From Agroathelia rolfsii (lineage: Eukaryota > Basidiomycota > Agaricomycetes > Amylocorticiales > Amylocorticiaceae): a DNA stretch of 64,000 nt. Location of the stretch: NCBI GenBank assembly GCA_018343915.1, contig JABRWF010000006.1, positions 2,914,001 through 2,978,000 on the forward strand, written 5' to 3'. The notes under the pieces were generated by a model that did no database searches, had not been told where the DNA came from, and saw only the letters and a program-made list of their open reading frames with translations. Every line of letters starts with the position of its first letter. The first letter of the stretch is position 1. The translations under genes and the position numbers were made by a program. This document shows positions 31,198 to 45,511 of this stretch, piece by piece.

Positions 31198-31994
31198 CCC
31201 GAAAAAAAGAAAAAGAAGTCTCAGGCCCGCAAATGAGTAAATAAAAGTTATATTCATACCTGCTTGACAAGAGACAAATTGTCGCTTCCATTTGTTACTA
31301 ACCGACAATCTAGGGTTGTATCATGGCTGCCACTCAGTCGTGCATAAACAGGACGGTCTGGAAGAAGCATTGTTGTTGACGATCAATATAGCAATGAGTC
31401 AATCAACCTTAGTAATTATTGATACAGTTATATTCATCCTATGAGGTACTCCGTACTGCTGGAATATATATATTTTTACTTGTATATCGATCTAAAATAA
31501 AATAAAAATACTGTGCTTCCGAGTTTCTTAAGTGTCTGGCCTCGATTTGAACATGGGGATAGTATGAAACCGAGAGGTATTATACCTTCCGAAGCTGAAC
31601 AACCTGATTCGGAACCTTTTACTGAGGAATTGAAAGAGAATTATAACATGAATTAGCATCTTGCCTAGTACTACCCGTCTGTGCTGGCTACTCATATACC
31701 ACCCTCTGATATTGTCAAATGGTCTATGCTCTGAAAATCTTAGGCTGGAAAATGTATCCCAGGCAATCATCGAAAACATACTAATTACAGCCTGAGCTGT
31801 GTGATGATCACGATGCTAATATCTCGAAGTGTGACCTAAAGATAGATGTCAAGTGACCCCCAACAGTAAGTGTATTGAGCTAAATCGTTTCCTAGATCAT
31901 TTCACCTACGAGGTTGTTTCTCAATCTTTTTTCTTCCTCCTCTACATCACAAGGCTTGGCTAAGGCATACGTCAACCCACTTCACTCTCTGTTT
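31198..31994. other. Spacer between the two DEAH paralogues
   Basis: 0.8 kb, AT-rich, with no supported gene. Contains short A/T runs at 31470-31510. Confidence 0.6.
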
Positions 31995-34763
<2,769 letters not shown>

Positions 34764-35105
34764 TTAGCAAATAAAGACGACCTCCATGATATGTGTTGGG
34801 GTTTTTATACTAGTATTTCATCGATGAATGCTTGGTTGTTTGGACTCGGTAATATATCTTGCTTTCACACTTACAATAATTTACTTGCATTAATGACAGA
34901 TCGTCGCAGAATAATGGGCTCTCTAAAGTCTGGATCGTATTAAAATTATGTTATGTAGTCCAGCATGCGTCGCCTGCGACCTGTAGTTTGCATTCGCCTC
35001 AAGTATCTAATTGTATGTAATATGTTTGTTTCATGCTATTAATTATCCTGCGAGTCTTCTGGATGAAGCTGAACATAATTCACAAAGCCCCATTTTCTGT
35101 ATGCA
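34764..35105. other. Intergenic region, convergent gene ends
   Basis: 0.34 kb between the 3' ends of DEAH paralogue 2 (+) and the MLKL-like gene (-). Nothing recognisable. Confidence 0.6.
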
Positions 35106-38100
35106 TCACGCAAAATTTGTATGTGAGAACATTAACAAACAAATCACGAAGGATGGAACTGACGGTTGAAATCGATATGTATAACCACTGGGTAACTGCG
35201 GAGGCGAGGTGCCTGGCGGTAGATATGTCGGGACGCATGAAAAGAAGGGTGTATGCTCCTTATTGTACGAAGTCACCAGATAGAAAATGGCCGGCGGCTG
35301 TGGAACCAATTGATGAAATCCCATGTTATGGCCGTGATGATGACCAAAGTTTGAGTGCATAGGCTGAAATCCTGATCCAGAGAAATTGTGCCCAAACCCA
35401 TGATAAATAGACGACGCATGAGGATGGAAAGATTGTGGGGATGAAAAGTCACGCAGCGAGCAATACTGATCGGTCCCTACTCTTGTAACTGAATTTAAAA
35501 AATTATGATTATGGGTTAATCTGACAAGAGAAAACGCAAGGTATTTATTACCTAGCATGAGGTCGTGAAGCCTCACACCCGCCTGTTTGGCCAAAGTGTG
35601 GGCATTATTAATGAGGAACATCCATGCTTCTACTGGCTTTTCCAGAACACGTTCATGAACGACAGAGACTGTAGTCTCATCACCAGCTGGGACCGGCACA
35701 GCAATGCTAGCGCAGCGTTTTTAAGTGTGATCGAATTAAATGTGTTACCAAGATGCGTTACATACCATTTCGTATCGTGAGACACATCAAAGGGATGAGC
35801 TTCTGTCCATTGAGAAGGCCAAGGTTGTCTGATTTGTTGGACCGCATGCATGCGCTGTAGGACGTTCCAGCTCGGACGTTGTAAAAATGGTCCCAGACTC
35901 AGCCAGTTAGCATCATTGAGGATATTACAAATCTTGATAGAACCTTGGAATGACTTCAATCCATTCGCTGTAATGTACTTATCATCTGGAAAATAGACCA
36001 AATCTCCCACTTCGAACATGTATGGTACGATTGGTGCAGCCCTCCATGTCTGTTCATGTAGATTGACTGATAAATTCGACAAGCGAAGTTGACGGAGCGA
36101 AGTTATCGGAGCATCTACTTCATCGTATTCATTCATTAAAGAGGTGACGCGATCAGGTAGTGAAAATGATATTTGTGCATTCGGGAGAAGGTCCTCCATA
36201 AGCAATGCCTAAATTTCATTATCCAGGTTAAAAAAATCCAAGGTTTTATCAGGTTTATCGGGTTGCTCAACTATATGATTGATCTTCATGCGTAATTCAA
36301 GATCGACTAAAAATCACATTAATCTGATGAAAACTATCGCGGAAATTACATTATCCAGGCCATCTTACCTGCCATATCACTCGTATCTTCAAGCTTGTAA
36401 TGCCTCCCTCTGTTGGGTAACATCTAGGTAGCAGAGAGTCAGAAACATTTACTTATCATGTTGTTGAGAAGTGGCATACTTGAAAGCAAGCTGTCCGAAC
36501 AGTCTCTGTCAACCCGTAATTTCTGGCGGTGAGCCATCGGCCGTCTCTTGGTTTTGGAAGGGCCATGACCACAGTCTTGCCCTCTTCGATGCGAAGGCTA
36601 GAATCCTGTAAAGGTGAATTATTGTTAACCACTTTGAAAGCGGCATTCAGTGTATAACATGCCTCTACAAAATCTTGCATTTGACTCTCACTGAGGTCGA
36701 GTTGATTCTGTATATATTCGACAGCATCCTAAGTTCCAATCAATGATGAAATGAGTTGTGGAGGGACACAAGGGCTTGCGCATATACATACAATAATGTC
36801 ACTATACTTTTTATTTAAAGGACATTATTGGCTGACAAACAAGATGGACAGCTGATATTCTTACAAAGCGAAGCAAAAGATCTACAACAGATGCGATGCC
36901 ACGGGACCGGAGCGCATACATCATAAGAGATTGAGGATTTTTCATTTCCACTGTGATTAAGGGAGAGATATAATTATCGGTCGGCATACTTCTACCAGCG
37001 ACATCACTTTATGGTGACTAACTATTCGAAAGCAGAATGAATTTCGTTGGTGACAAGTCATTCGAGTAGCCAATCATTTGTGGGAGACTTTGATGACTGG
37101 AAAGCGAAAGGCACATGAATCATCAATTCGGCGATGACTAGAAAAAAAAGCAGACTTACTATACATTCGATAGAACGATTACATCTCGCGCCCATGCCTG
37201 CAAAAAACTGTTAGTCTTATAAGGCCAAGCCTTTGAGTGATCACAAACTTTGGCCGCTTCTACTTTATCCGGCCCGCTATATCGCTTTATAAGGGCCTTT
37301 TGACCGTCAACGAGGACCTCCTGTGTGCCTTCATACCATTCAGGATATTTGTCAACTATCTGCGAGCCTTTTCGACCTTGCGATCTACCCAGAAGTTTGA
37401 TTTGGGATTGGTGATAGCGGCGAAACTAGAGTGAAAGCTTGGACTTCAATATGTTTTATGCTTATGAACTTAGGCACGAACCCCGTGGTCATCTTCTAGT
37501 GTTGCATGCGCGAGGGCTCCCGTGAGGAGATAATCCTTGGAGTGTTGGAGCTCCTCTCCTTCAGAGGACAGTTGAGAAGACGATTCAACTTCTTCGGCAC
37601 TTGTATATCCCATCTCAGAAACTTGTGGAACTGTCATCTCTTGATCAACTTCCATAATAGATGACGCTTTTCTCTCCTTAGCTCCATGGGGGCAGCTTGA
37701 TCCTTTCCCATTATTCAGAGGCAAACCCAAAGGGCTTACTACCAATTCATCTACAATGAGTGTCGCTTCATTCTGAGGAATTCGAGAAATCTCATTCTTG
37801 ATTGGCTCTGTTACACGGCCCAGTGTTGACGATGTGACAATATAATGAATGTTGATCAATGTCGCGATCTGAGGACGTCGATGAGTAACATCAAACTGCC
37901 CATAAAGTATTTGAAAACTACCTGAAAACTTTGTGATGCATCATCCAATCGCGCGTTAAAGTCATCCAATGTATCTGCGATGGATGCTTGTCGAAGAAAC
38001 CGGGAATGCCACTTGGATTCCACTGGTTGTAAGTTTATGTTAACGGCATTGATTCTGGCGTGCAGACAATAGGGTGCAACCATGTACCTTCAGATCGCAT

Positions 38101-38617
38101 GAACTCATAAACGTCAAGAAGTGTCCTGGAAATAACAAGTTCAGATTCACATAATAGTAGGCTTATCGAGAGAACCCACATACTCTCTAAACTTCTCCAG
38201 ATTCTTCAATAATAACGGCGGGGCCGAGTCCCACCTGCCCTCCATTTGCTCATTGATGTCCAAGAGAATGCGCGCCGCACGTTTTGCTAGCCTCCAGCAC
38301 GCATCTTGATTCGTCTGCACCTTTTGTACACTATCCAGCACAAGCAGCATCACGGACACGGCAGCGCTCGCCCCAGGAACAGGGGCCATCGCCGCCAGCT
38401 GTTGAGCGAGTGTCGTAGCAGTGATGGCGAGCATGAGTGTGTTGTTGGGTGTAACTACTTTCTTCACTATTCTGATTTTGGCCGGCGAAGGCGCCGACCT
38501 GGCGAGGGTTCGTCGAGCCGTGGTGAGAATGCTAGGGGAGCGCGACGGCGGCGACCTCTCTGTTGCTGCTTTTGACTGAGAAACTGAGGACTCGCCTGTC
38601 GTAGACCCGGAAGACAT
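35106..38617 (-). CDS. MLKL-like helical-bundle protein with kinase-like domain
   Basis: Fifteen exons join in phase to 889 residues: 38184-38617, 38088-38125, 37922-38022, 37482-37868, 37249-37425, 37160-37197, 37023-37096, 36865-36950, 36792-36806, 36480-36728, 36369-36423, 36272-36306, 35766-36208, 35552-35706, 35106-35488. Residues about 55-200 resemble the MLKL N-terminal four-helix-bundle family of basidiomycetes (APVPGASAAVSVMLLVLDSV, LAKRAARILLDINEQM, FRETLLDVYEFMRSE). An acidic linker follows. Residues about 335-480 look like a kinase N-lobe and start of C-lobe: beta-3-like KALIKRYSG, WARDVIVLSNVYHQSLPQMIGY, hinge-like FILLSN, DLLLRFYSDIIDAVEYIQ. No HRD or DFG was found, so a pseudokinase is likely. 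Known: animal MLKL uses this order to permeabilise membranes; fungal function is unproven. The start at 38617 was preferred over an upstream ATG at 38710. Confidence 0.75.
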
Positions 38618-39123
38618 GATGATGCCAGATACAATGGCCGTTAATGTCGAGTACAACTTGAAGATGGGGGGGGGGGAGCAAAAGTGCAGAGACAGGGCAG
38701 TGTGTACCACCCATAGCCGTTTCTGGTGGTGATAACACCTTGACAGATCATCAAAAACTCGTGGTGATCAGAACGGCTTAGTATGAAGCAATGGTTGACT
38801 GGATGTTGCTATCATGACTTCAGTTGAGTATCTGTGCTAGAGTAGCATAATATTTGCAGTCAAGACTGGAAGCCCTGCCTAAGTACTGTAAAGTTATGAT
38901 CCAATTCATAATCAGAGAGCTGGCCGAAGACACGATGATGCGGCAGACACTCGGGCTGCCACTGGTAGATTGTCCTTGTCCCGGTGCCAGGTGCCTGGAA
39001 GAAGAATCCAAGTCATAATACATGTATAGGCTACATGTAGTGGGGTGATTCGGAGTAGGTACATGTCACACCAACGATGTGACGCTTATGTCGATATTTG
39101 TACATGTAATCCTATTTCCACCA
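38618..39123. other. Intergenic region
   Basis: 0.5 kb between the start of the MLKL-like gene and the tRNA gene. Contains a G-run at about 38666-38678. Otherwise nothing recognisable. Confidence 0.6.
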
Positions 39124-39236
39124 ACATCGGTGGTGAAACGGTATCATGCTTGCCTTCCATGAAAGGGTTTATGTTATGATAAACTACGTAAGCAAACGGA
39201 CAGCAAGCGGCACGGGTTCGACTCCCGTCCGATGTA
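39124..39236 (+). tRNA. tRNA-Gly (anticodon TCC) with a 42-nt intron
   Basis: Acceptor arm ACATCGG (39124-39130) pairs with CCGATGT (39229-39235), with discriminator A at 39236. The anticodon stem CTTGC (39149-39153) pairs with GCAAG (39203-39207). The loop reads C-T-TCC-A before an intron at 39160-39201 and A after it, so the intron sits at the canonical position after base 37. The T arm is ACGGG-TTCGACT-CCCGT (39212-39228). The anticodon TCC (39156-39158) decodes GGA/GGG glycine codons. The arm pairs A24-T35 where most tRNA-Gly have G-C at the first pair. Confidence 0.93.
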
Positions 39237-39244
39237 TTTTTTTT
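39237..39244 (+). terminator. RNA polymerase III terminator (T8)
   Basis: Eight T directly follow the tRNA-Gly discriminator base, a standard Pol III stop. Confidence 0.85.
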
Positions 39245-39615
39245 CAGGCTGGATACCAATATGGTTCTTGCCTTGCATAATTCGGCTATCTACGTTTGTG
39301 TTTGTCGAATTATTTTTTCTTTTCCAGAACTCGCATATGACAGCGACGTCACGCGCGTCTGTCACAGCTATGCATGACGAGGCCTGGTAGACCATGCACT
39401 TCTGGTTGTGAACAACCCACATCACACAATACGATTGAAAATCCAGGCAGAAAACAAGACATTATTAACTATGAAATTGATAAGAGTGAAAGAAAAGGAA
39501 TTCCTGATTACACATAATTTAAAAAGAAATGCAGAAGTGCAGAGGAAATAACCGACTTGAAGCAGTAAACAAAAGGGGGAAGTAGTATGAAAATTGGATA
39601 TCGTAGATTGGACTA
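39245..39615. other. Intergenic region
   Basis: About 370 nt between the tRNA and the 3' end of the epsin gene (-). The right half is AT-rich and is probably epsin 3' UTR. Confidence 0.6.
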
Positions 39616-41498
39616 TTAAATCGAGAAGAACGGCTGATCGCCGCCTTGCTGCTGCTGCTGTTGCTGCGCTGCGAACGGATTGTGTCCTGTCCTTACTGCT
39701 ACAAAGCGACCAGCGTCGGTGTGGCCGTACCTAGACGAGAAATCGCAAGTCAGGAAAAAGAGTAGTAAAGAATTAGCGCCCGGATAATGCACACATACCG
39801 CAAGTTGCCGATATTTCCAAACGTATCCAAACCGTCTTCGCGATTGGCAAGTAGGTTCGCCAGGTGAGAATGCTCCTGGTCTGCTTTGGTGGGCATCCTC
39901 TGAGAAGGGCCTGGACTGGGCGAAACAGCAGGGGTCTGGGCTGGAGCGGGGGAAGAGCTGTAGCTGGGACCGTTGCCATTGGAGTATGTGCCTCCCAGAT
40001 TAAACGACGGACTGGTGCTGTTTGAAGGTGACATGCTTTGCGGGAAGGCTGGCATCGGCGGTGCAGGAGACTGGGTTTGAGCCGCAAAGGGGTTGTTCGA
40101 ACTGTTTCATCTTGTCAGTTAAGAATACACGCGAAAGCTTAAGACATTTAAACGAACGCAAAGCCAGTGGGTTGAGCCATCAGCGCTTGTTGTTGTTGCA
40201 TCTGCTGGTAGGCGGCCTGCTGCTGCAATTGTTGTTGTTGCTGCATTTGTAGTAGCTGCTGCTGCCGTAGCCACTCTTCCTGCTGTGCCTGTTGTTGAGC
40301 AGCGAGCATTTGTTGTTGTTGCCATTCCTGTTGTTGGCGTAGATACTCGGCCTATCACAAGGAGAGCTCAGCATGATGCTCGTCAACAGGTATACTAACT
40401 GGAGTACCTGCATGGCCTCTTGCTGCATTTGTTGCTGATAGGGATTAAACGAAGTAAACTGCGGCTGCATCTGGGTATATTGGGGCTGAAGACCGGTAGC
40501 GTAAGGAGTGGGATCACTCATGAATAGATTCCTAGAAGATGAAATTAGTAAATACCGGGCAAAGATTTATGGCACGAAGTGTCAACTCACTGTTGCTGCT
40601 GGTCATCAAACAATGCGTTCGCGTTCGAGTCTTCGACAGCCTTGTTTCGCTTCTCCTCCTCTTCCTCACTCAGCCTAATAGCTCTCTGCAAATCACGTTC
40701 CTCCGCAGACACAGCACCCTGCCTAGCCTGTTCCTCTGCCAACGACTGCTTGCTCGCTTCAATCGCCCTGCGCAATTCATCATCATCCCGATCGGTCCTT
40801 GCTGGTCGCCTCCTAGCGCTATTCTCGTTGAAAGCCTCATCCTCCTCTTCATTTGTTCGTTGGCCAATCATCCGATCACGCATGTGCGCGCGCGAGCGGC
40901 GCTGCTCACGCAGACGATTTTCGTCTGTGAGGAGATTGGTGATGTCTTTAGCTTTCTGGCGCACGTTGGCACCCTGGTCCTTGCCATATTCATCTATGTA
41001 TTGAAATTCTTTGAGCGTCTTGATGATATAAATGTTGTCGCGGAAATATAGGACTACGTTTTCGGAGCCTGCGTGTAGGCAGTAATCGAGCACGGTAAGC
41101 GACTATGTTCGGAAGTGCATATATGGGTGTGGGGTAAGAAACAAACGCGGGGCGTGAGTGGCCGTTTAGAGCAGTTACTAGACGAGAGTACCGACTTTGA
41201 ATACGTGTCTCCAGTTCTTGCCCTTGTCGTTAAGACGCTTGTCAAGCATTTCCATGATCTCCACAAAGTCATTTCTACAAACGATTAGGAAGGAAAGTCA
41301 GCCAGAAAATTAATTTAGGGACAATCCCATACACAAAACATACTGATTGTAGGTCAGCTGGGCGATCTCGTTCATCTGGGTACCGGAAGGACCCCATGGG
41401 TCGTTTGAAGTTGCATCCCTGACTTTAGCCTGGGTATCTGAGTAGCCTTTGGTGTAGTTCTTTGCAACGCGAAGGGCGCCTTTGCCAAAATGCTGCAT
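39616..41498 (-). CDS. Epsin (ENTH-domain endocytic adaptor)
   Basis: Seven exons (41344-41498, 41196-41274, 40591-41102, 40408-40531, 40158-40351, 39799-40101, 39616-39730) give 493 residues. The ENTH domain covers about 1-140 (KNYTKGYSDTQAKVRDATSN, WGPSGTQMNEIAQLTYN, VLDYCLHAGSENVV, IKTLKEFQYIDEYGKDQG). Two ubiquitin-interacting motifs follow (DDELRRAIEASKQSLAEE and RDLQRAIRLSEEEEE), then a long Gln-rich region, two NPF motifs (SNNPFAA and QNPFAAQ) for EH-domain binding, and the C-terminal PFFSI. Known: epsins bind PtdIns(4,5)P2, clathrin and ubiquitinated cargo at the plasma membrane. The poly-Gln codons create CTG/TTG repeats on the plus strand around 39645-39665 and 40190-40340. The donor of exon 2 is GTCGGT. 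Confidence 0.95.
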
Positions 41499-41710
41499 CG
41501 CCGTCTGGAAGAGTCGGTCTGGGAACTTGCTTGGGACTGAGGAACCTAGGCCAACAGCTAGTATTACTTCCGCAGTAATGTCATAGGTTTGCTTATATAA
41601 TCGAAGCCCCCGCGCCTATCACGTGATATGCGACCATGGCATGCGCAATCGTCGACTTGTGCAAGCTTGCGCGTTCACCTCTCTAATCTCTATAGCCACA
41701 ACGCTCAACC
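41499..41710. promoter_or_regulatory. Shared divergent promoter, epsin / proteasome beta-7
   Basis: Only 212 nt separate the start codons of epsin (-) and the proteasome subunit (+), so one intergenic segment must serve both. It includes a CACGTGAT stretch (E-box/CACGTG-like) at about 41621-41628. Confidence 0.5.
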
Positions 41711-42860
41711 ATGGACCACTTTCCGACAAACTGGGGTAGACCTGTATGATTTCAAAATGCAACCTTTGATGGGTATCAAAATCTGACAGGGAATATTTGT
41801 GTTCTTCATTATAACTTCAGAGAAGCGAGGCAGTAGATCTCTATGGCACATTTCCCTTGCATCAACGTCCGCAGAACCACAACTATGCCAATCCAGGACA
41901 TGATACCTTCTCAGAGGGTGTCCAACATACACAGTGCGCGAATATTTCAACGCACAAGACTATGCATTGTATGAATCACAGATCACTATTTATATTATCC
42001 TAGGCAGCCTATCGTCACCGGTACCAGCGTTCTCGCTCTCAAATATAAGGACGGAATCATGATGGCTGCCGATAACCTGGGTATCCTTATCCCACTTTAA
42101 GTTATATCCTTCCACTTGTGAATCTAACTGCACACCACTATTCAGCATCGTACGGCTCCCTCGCACGCTTCAAGAACATCTCTCGTCTTGTACCCGTGGG
42201 AACCAATACCATCCTTGGCGCGTCGGGTGACATGTCCGATTTCCAGTACATCACGCGCGAGCTCGATGGGCTCATGATCGAGGAGCTGACGGCGCAGGAT
42301 GGGCACTCGCTTGGGCCCCATGAGGTGCACGAGTACCTTAGCCAGGTCATGTATGCGCGCCGAAGCAACATGAACCCGCTCTGGAACTCGCTTCTTGTTG
42401 GTGGTATTGATGGGAGCGGAAAGAGGTAAGCAATCATAATCACTTGTTCGCTTTTTGAAAGAGTGGCTTCATGATCCACCTTGTGGTTTTAGATTCCTGG
42501 CACATGTCGATCTTCTCGGCACGACATACTCATCGTCGACTATCGCCACCGGCTACGGCGCATATATTGCCCAACCTCTCCTACGCAAAGCAGTTGAAGG
42601 CAAGGAAGATGTCCTCACTGAGGAAGAAGCTCAAAACATCCTTGAGACGTGCATCAGAGTCCTCTTCTACCGTGACGCACGCAGCTTGGACAAGGTTCTT
42701 ATTTCTCTCCCCTGGCTTGATAGATCAACTAACGGTCAATTCTTAGTACCAAATTGCCAAAGTCACATCAGCCGGTGTGGAAGTGTCAGAATCGCAGAAA
42801 GTGGAAACAACCTGGGGCTTTGCAGAGGGCATCAGAGGTTACGGCGCACAAACTCAATAA
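41711..42860 (+). CDS. PRE4: 20S proteasome subunit beta-7 (Pre4/PSMB4-like)
   Basis: Six exons (41711-41743, 41821-41933, 42004-42080, 42146-42425, 42493-42694, 42747-42860) give 272 residues. The N-terminus MDHFPTNWGRP parallels yeast Pre4 (…FSWGRP), and the mature part begins around QQPIVTGTSVLALKYKDG, followed by AADNLASYGSLARFKNISRL, MNPLWNSLLVGGIDG, TYSSSTIATGYGAYIAQPLL, VLFYRDARS and GFAEGIRGYG near the end. Known: beta-7 is a non-catalytic structural subunit of the 20S core whose C-terminal extension locks the two beta rings. The first exon encodes only 11 residues. It is transcribed divergently from the epsin gene. Confidence 0.95.
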
Positions 42861-43380
42861 ATGGATTGTTTGCTATCTTTGTTTCTGTACTTATAAGCAA
42901 TCTTCTTTATTTCCATGCATCACCAATGGACTGCCTATTGTATCTCACATGAAAAAGGTAGTGATGATGTCGCTACGGCTCGTGCGCACAGGACTTTTGG
43001 GTTCATTCCTAGATTATTACACAAAATTCATGGTGTGGAAACAGATGCCACGGCACTGGTCAAAGCACATCAATTTAGCCATCTAATGGGATGCCACAAC
43101 TTAAATACGACTCACGGTCAACGCATGTTCGCGGACATGTGCCTACCTTGCATGGATTTATTTTCAATTTTTCGTTCTCATATGACTAGGGAAAACAAAA
43201 TTAGCGTGCGACCTCCAGCATAAGCACGAAATGGCGCCTCACCTCAGCTCACAATCTCCACGTTTTCTTGCGGCAGTGGTAGTTTTTGATTTAGGACCAA
43301 AAATACGTAAGTACAAATAAGGATGACAGCCAAAACAGACAGAGGATTTGCTAGATGAGGGAATTCGATGTAATGGTCTA
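42861..43380. other. Intergenic region, convergent gene ends
   Basis: 0.5 kb between the 3' ends of Pre4 (+) and Mago nashi (-). A plus-strand frame at 42915-43223 is open but has no recognisable domain and overlaps the likely 3' UTR; not called. Confidence 0.6.
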
Positions 43381-44248
43381 TTATATAGGCTTAATCTTGA
43401 AGTGGAGGGAGATCAAGGAAAATATGAGGCACTGTAAAATCCATCGAATCATAAGCTGGGGGTGGCCGGTGATTTGAGGTATTTCAGCGTGTACATACCT
43501 TCAGGTCCTGGACGAGATAGTAAAACACGCGCAAGCCTTCAGGATCCTCGCTGTCCTGAATATCGACTAAAGAGCCGATTTTGGCCGTCTAGCAGAGCAA
43601 CAACAGCTGTGGTCAGTAGTCACGACCGAGGAAATTCTAACAAAATGCATACCTCGAAAGAAATATGATCGTTTCCAACACGGATTTCTAGCTCTTGCTT
43701 ACCCACAATATTCTTCTTTGGCCAGTTGGTGTCGTCCTCCCTGTAGTCGGTTCGGTGGACAATCAATTTCTACTCGGACGTTAGAATTTCTTGGCCATGC
43801 ATACGCACTTTGTGATCTCGCTCGACTCAACGATGCGCTTGAGCTCTTTTACAACTAATGGGCCGACCCACACTGTAGTGACACGCGCAGAGAAGAAGGT
43901 TTGATGTCAGACCGTCACAAAATCACAACAAGGATTGGAACAGGGCGGGGTAAGAGGGGAGGGCTCGTACTTTCTTTCCGGATAAGACTGTCATTGCGGT
44001 AGTTGGAGTTGTTCGCGTAACGCAAGCGACCATGGGAGTACTCAAACTCGAGGAATTCATGACCATGCTTGCCAGAGTGGCCGGTGCTGAACCATGATGC
44101 GCGTATGTGAGCTGGAGGACCAGGAATTAAACGCGGGTAATACGTACTAGTATCTAGATGGATGAACCGTATGTTGAATAAAAGGATAGCATTTTTGGAC
44201 AACTATGAGGACTCACCGAAGGTAGAAGGGATCGTTCTCGGTCGACAT
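43381..44248 (-). CDS. mago: Mago nashi (exon junction complex core subunit)
   Basis: Seven exons (44217-44248, 44148-44153, 43971-44086, 43809-43872, 43653-43740, 43499-43588, 43381-43431) give 148 residues, the standard Magoh length. Segments include [30 protein letters not shown] [72 protein letters not shown] and the C-terminal HFKIKPI. Exon 2 is only 6 nt (44148-44153, ATACTA on the coding strand), flanked by TCTAG and GTACGT, and is needed to restore the invariant Tyr-Tyr after LR. The exon 5 acceptor at 43741-43742 was chosen over one at 43770 because the latter inserts a stop. Known: Mago pairs with Y14 to clamp eIF4A3 on spliced mRNA. Confidence 0.93.
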
Positions 44249-44407
44249 GCTTTAAATGTATGGTCTTTGTTGTGCTCGTAAGTTGTGGTTGTGGTTCCTG
44301 TTCAAGTTGTGAACAAATCTGAGTTTGAATGAAGACAACAACAAAACTTGAAGTCAACAACTCGAGATAACCTCGCAACTCTCACAACATTTGCCGATAT
44401 TGACAAA
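44249..44407. promoter_or_regulatory. Shared divergent promoter, mago / TFIIIC subunit
   Basis: Only 159 nt separate the two start codons, so both promoters must lie here. It contains pyrimidine/purine-rich tracts but no clear TATA box. Confidence 0.5.
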
Positions 44408-45308
44408 ATGTCCACACCACGAACATCCCTCTTTCCCGGCTACAAACACGTCACTGAATTCTCCTCCAATCCAGACGAATATGAAAGCGACTCCGAGGAA
44501 GTTTCCTATGTGACGCTCGATCTTGGCGGTGTAGAACCCACACTTGTACCGAGTTCATCGACTTATCGACTGATTGTATGTTATTTTCTGGAGTTCTGAA
44601 CTTGTTGTCTCTACCCCTTGCTACTGCACTTTCCTTGGGGTAATATAATATGTAGGGCTTAGACACGCCTACACCTTTTCTCCAACTCTCCGGGACTGTG
44701 TTCAAAGGCCAGCATGTAACATTGATCGGCGACGAACTCTTATTCCAAGATAGTCAAAGTAGTAATTATCCTATGTGTTTACCATCTCCCTCTCTCATCC
44801 CCTTCATCTGCCTACAGACGACACCGAAAAAGCCTCCCGCCATGTCTCATACCTCGCCTCGACAGAGAACCGGGTCCAATTCAAAGAAGTGAAACTGATT
44901 CCTAAGAACAACGCCCATGAACAGCAACAGGTATATGCGCCTATCAGAGCCGAGAATAGCAAGGGAAAGGGTAAAGCACCCGTCGCGAGCGATGGTGACA
45001 TATGCTTTGCGGACATGATCACAGGCAGTGGTGTTGGTAGCAGCAATCAGGTGGATCCACAAACGGGGAAGAAGCAACGAGGCGGCCGGAGGAAGAAAGC
45101 GACGGGTATGAATCCAGTCCAGGAGAATCGGCGGCGCACTGTGGCAGAAGAGGTTGGCATTGCTAATACGAACGAGGATGTCTTCGATCTAGAACAATCG
45201 TTTTCACCTTCGTCTCAGCAGGATATGGTATTGATTAAGGATTTACCTGCCGGCGATGATGTTTTGTCGGGGCTGAATGAAGCAAGTATGTCCATGGATA
45301 CTTCATAG
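44408..45308 (+). CDS. TFIIIC small subunit with triple-barrel domain (TFIIIC_sub6-like)
   Basis: Exons 44408-44575, 44656-44758 and 44818-45308 give 253 residues. The N-terminal third (YVTLDLGGVEPTLVPSSS, then GLDTPTPFLQLSGTVFKGQH and TLIGDELLF) is the signature of the GTF3C6/Tfc7-type triple-barrel domain that dimerises with Tfc1 in the tauA module of TFIIIC. The C-terminal part is polar: a KGKGK patch, a basic GKKQRGGRRKK segment and an acidic/Ser-rich end. Known: TFIIIC recognises the A and B boxes of tRNA promoters for RNA polymerase III. It diverges from mago across a 159-nt gap and converges on the uS10m gene. Confidence 0.88.
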
Positions 45309-45511
45309 GGTCAAAACATGGCGCTCTCTTTTTTCCTTTCCACATATTCATAAAGATGATGTGTAATTAATTATATTGAACGTTCTGCCCAAATAGTATG
45401 TAAACCATTTTTCTTGAAGAATGAATGTTGAAAACATGCGTGTGGTCGATGACTATAGCACATTATAGCACCATATGATAGTTCTAAAGGGTAAAACAAA
45501 GGCAAAGAAGC

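Noticed and set aside
42915..43223. 102-codon plus-strand frame after Pre4
   Set aside because: Lies in the convergent 3' UTR space, without domain or conserved features.
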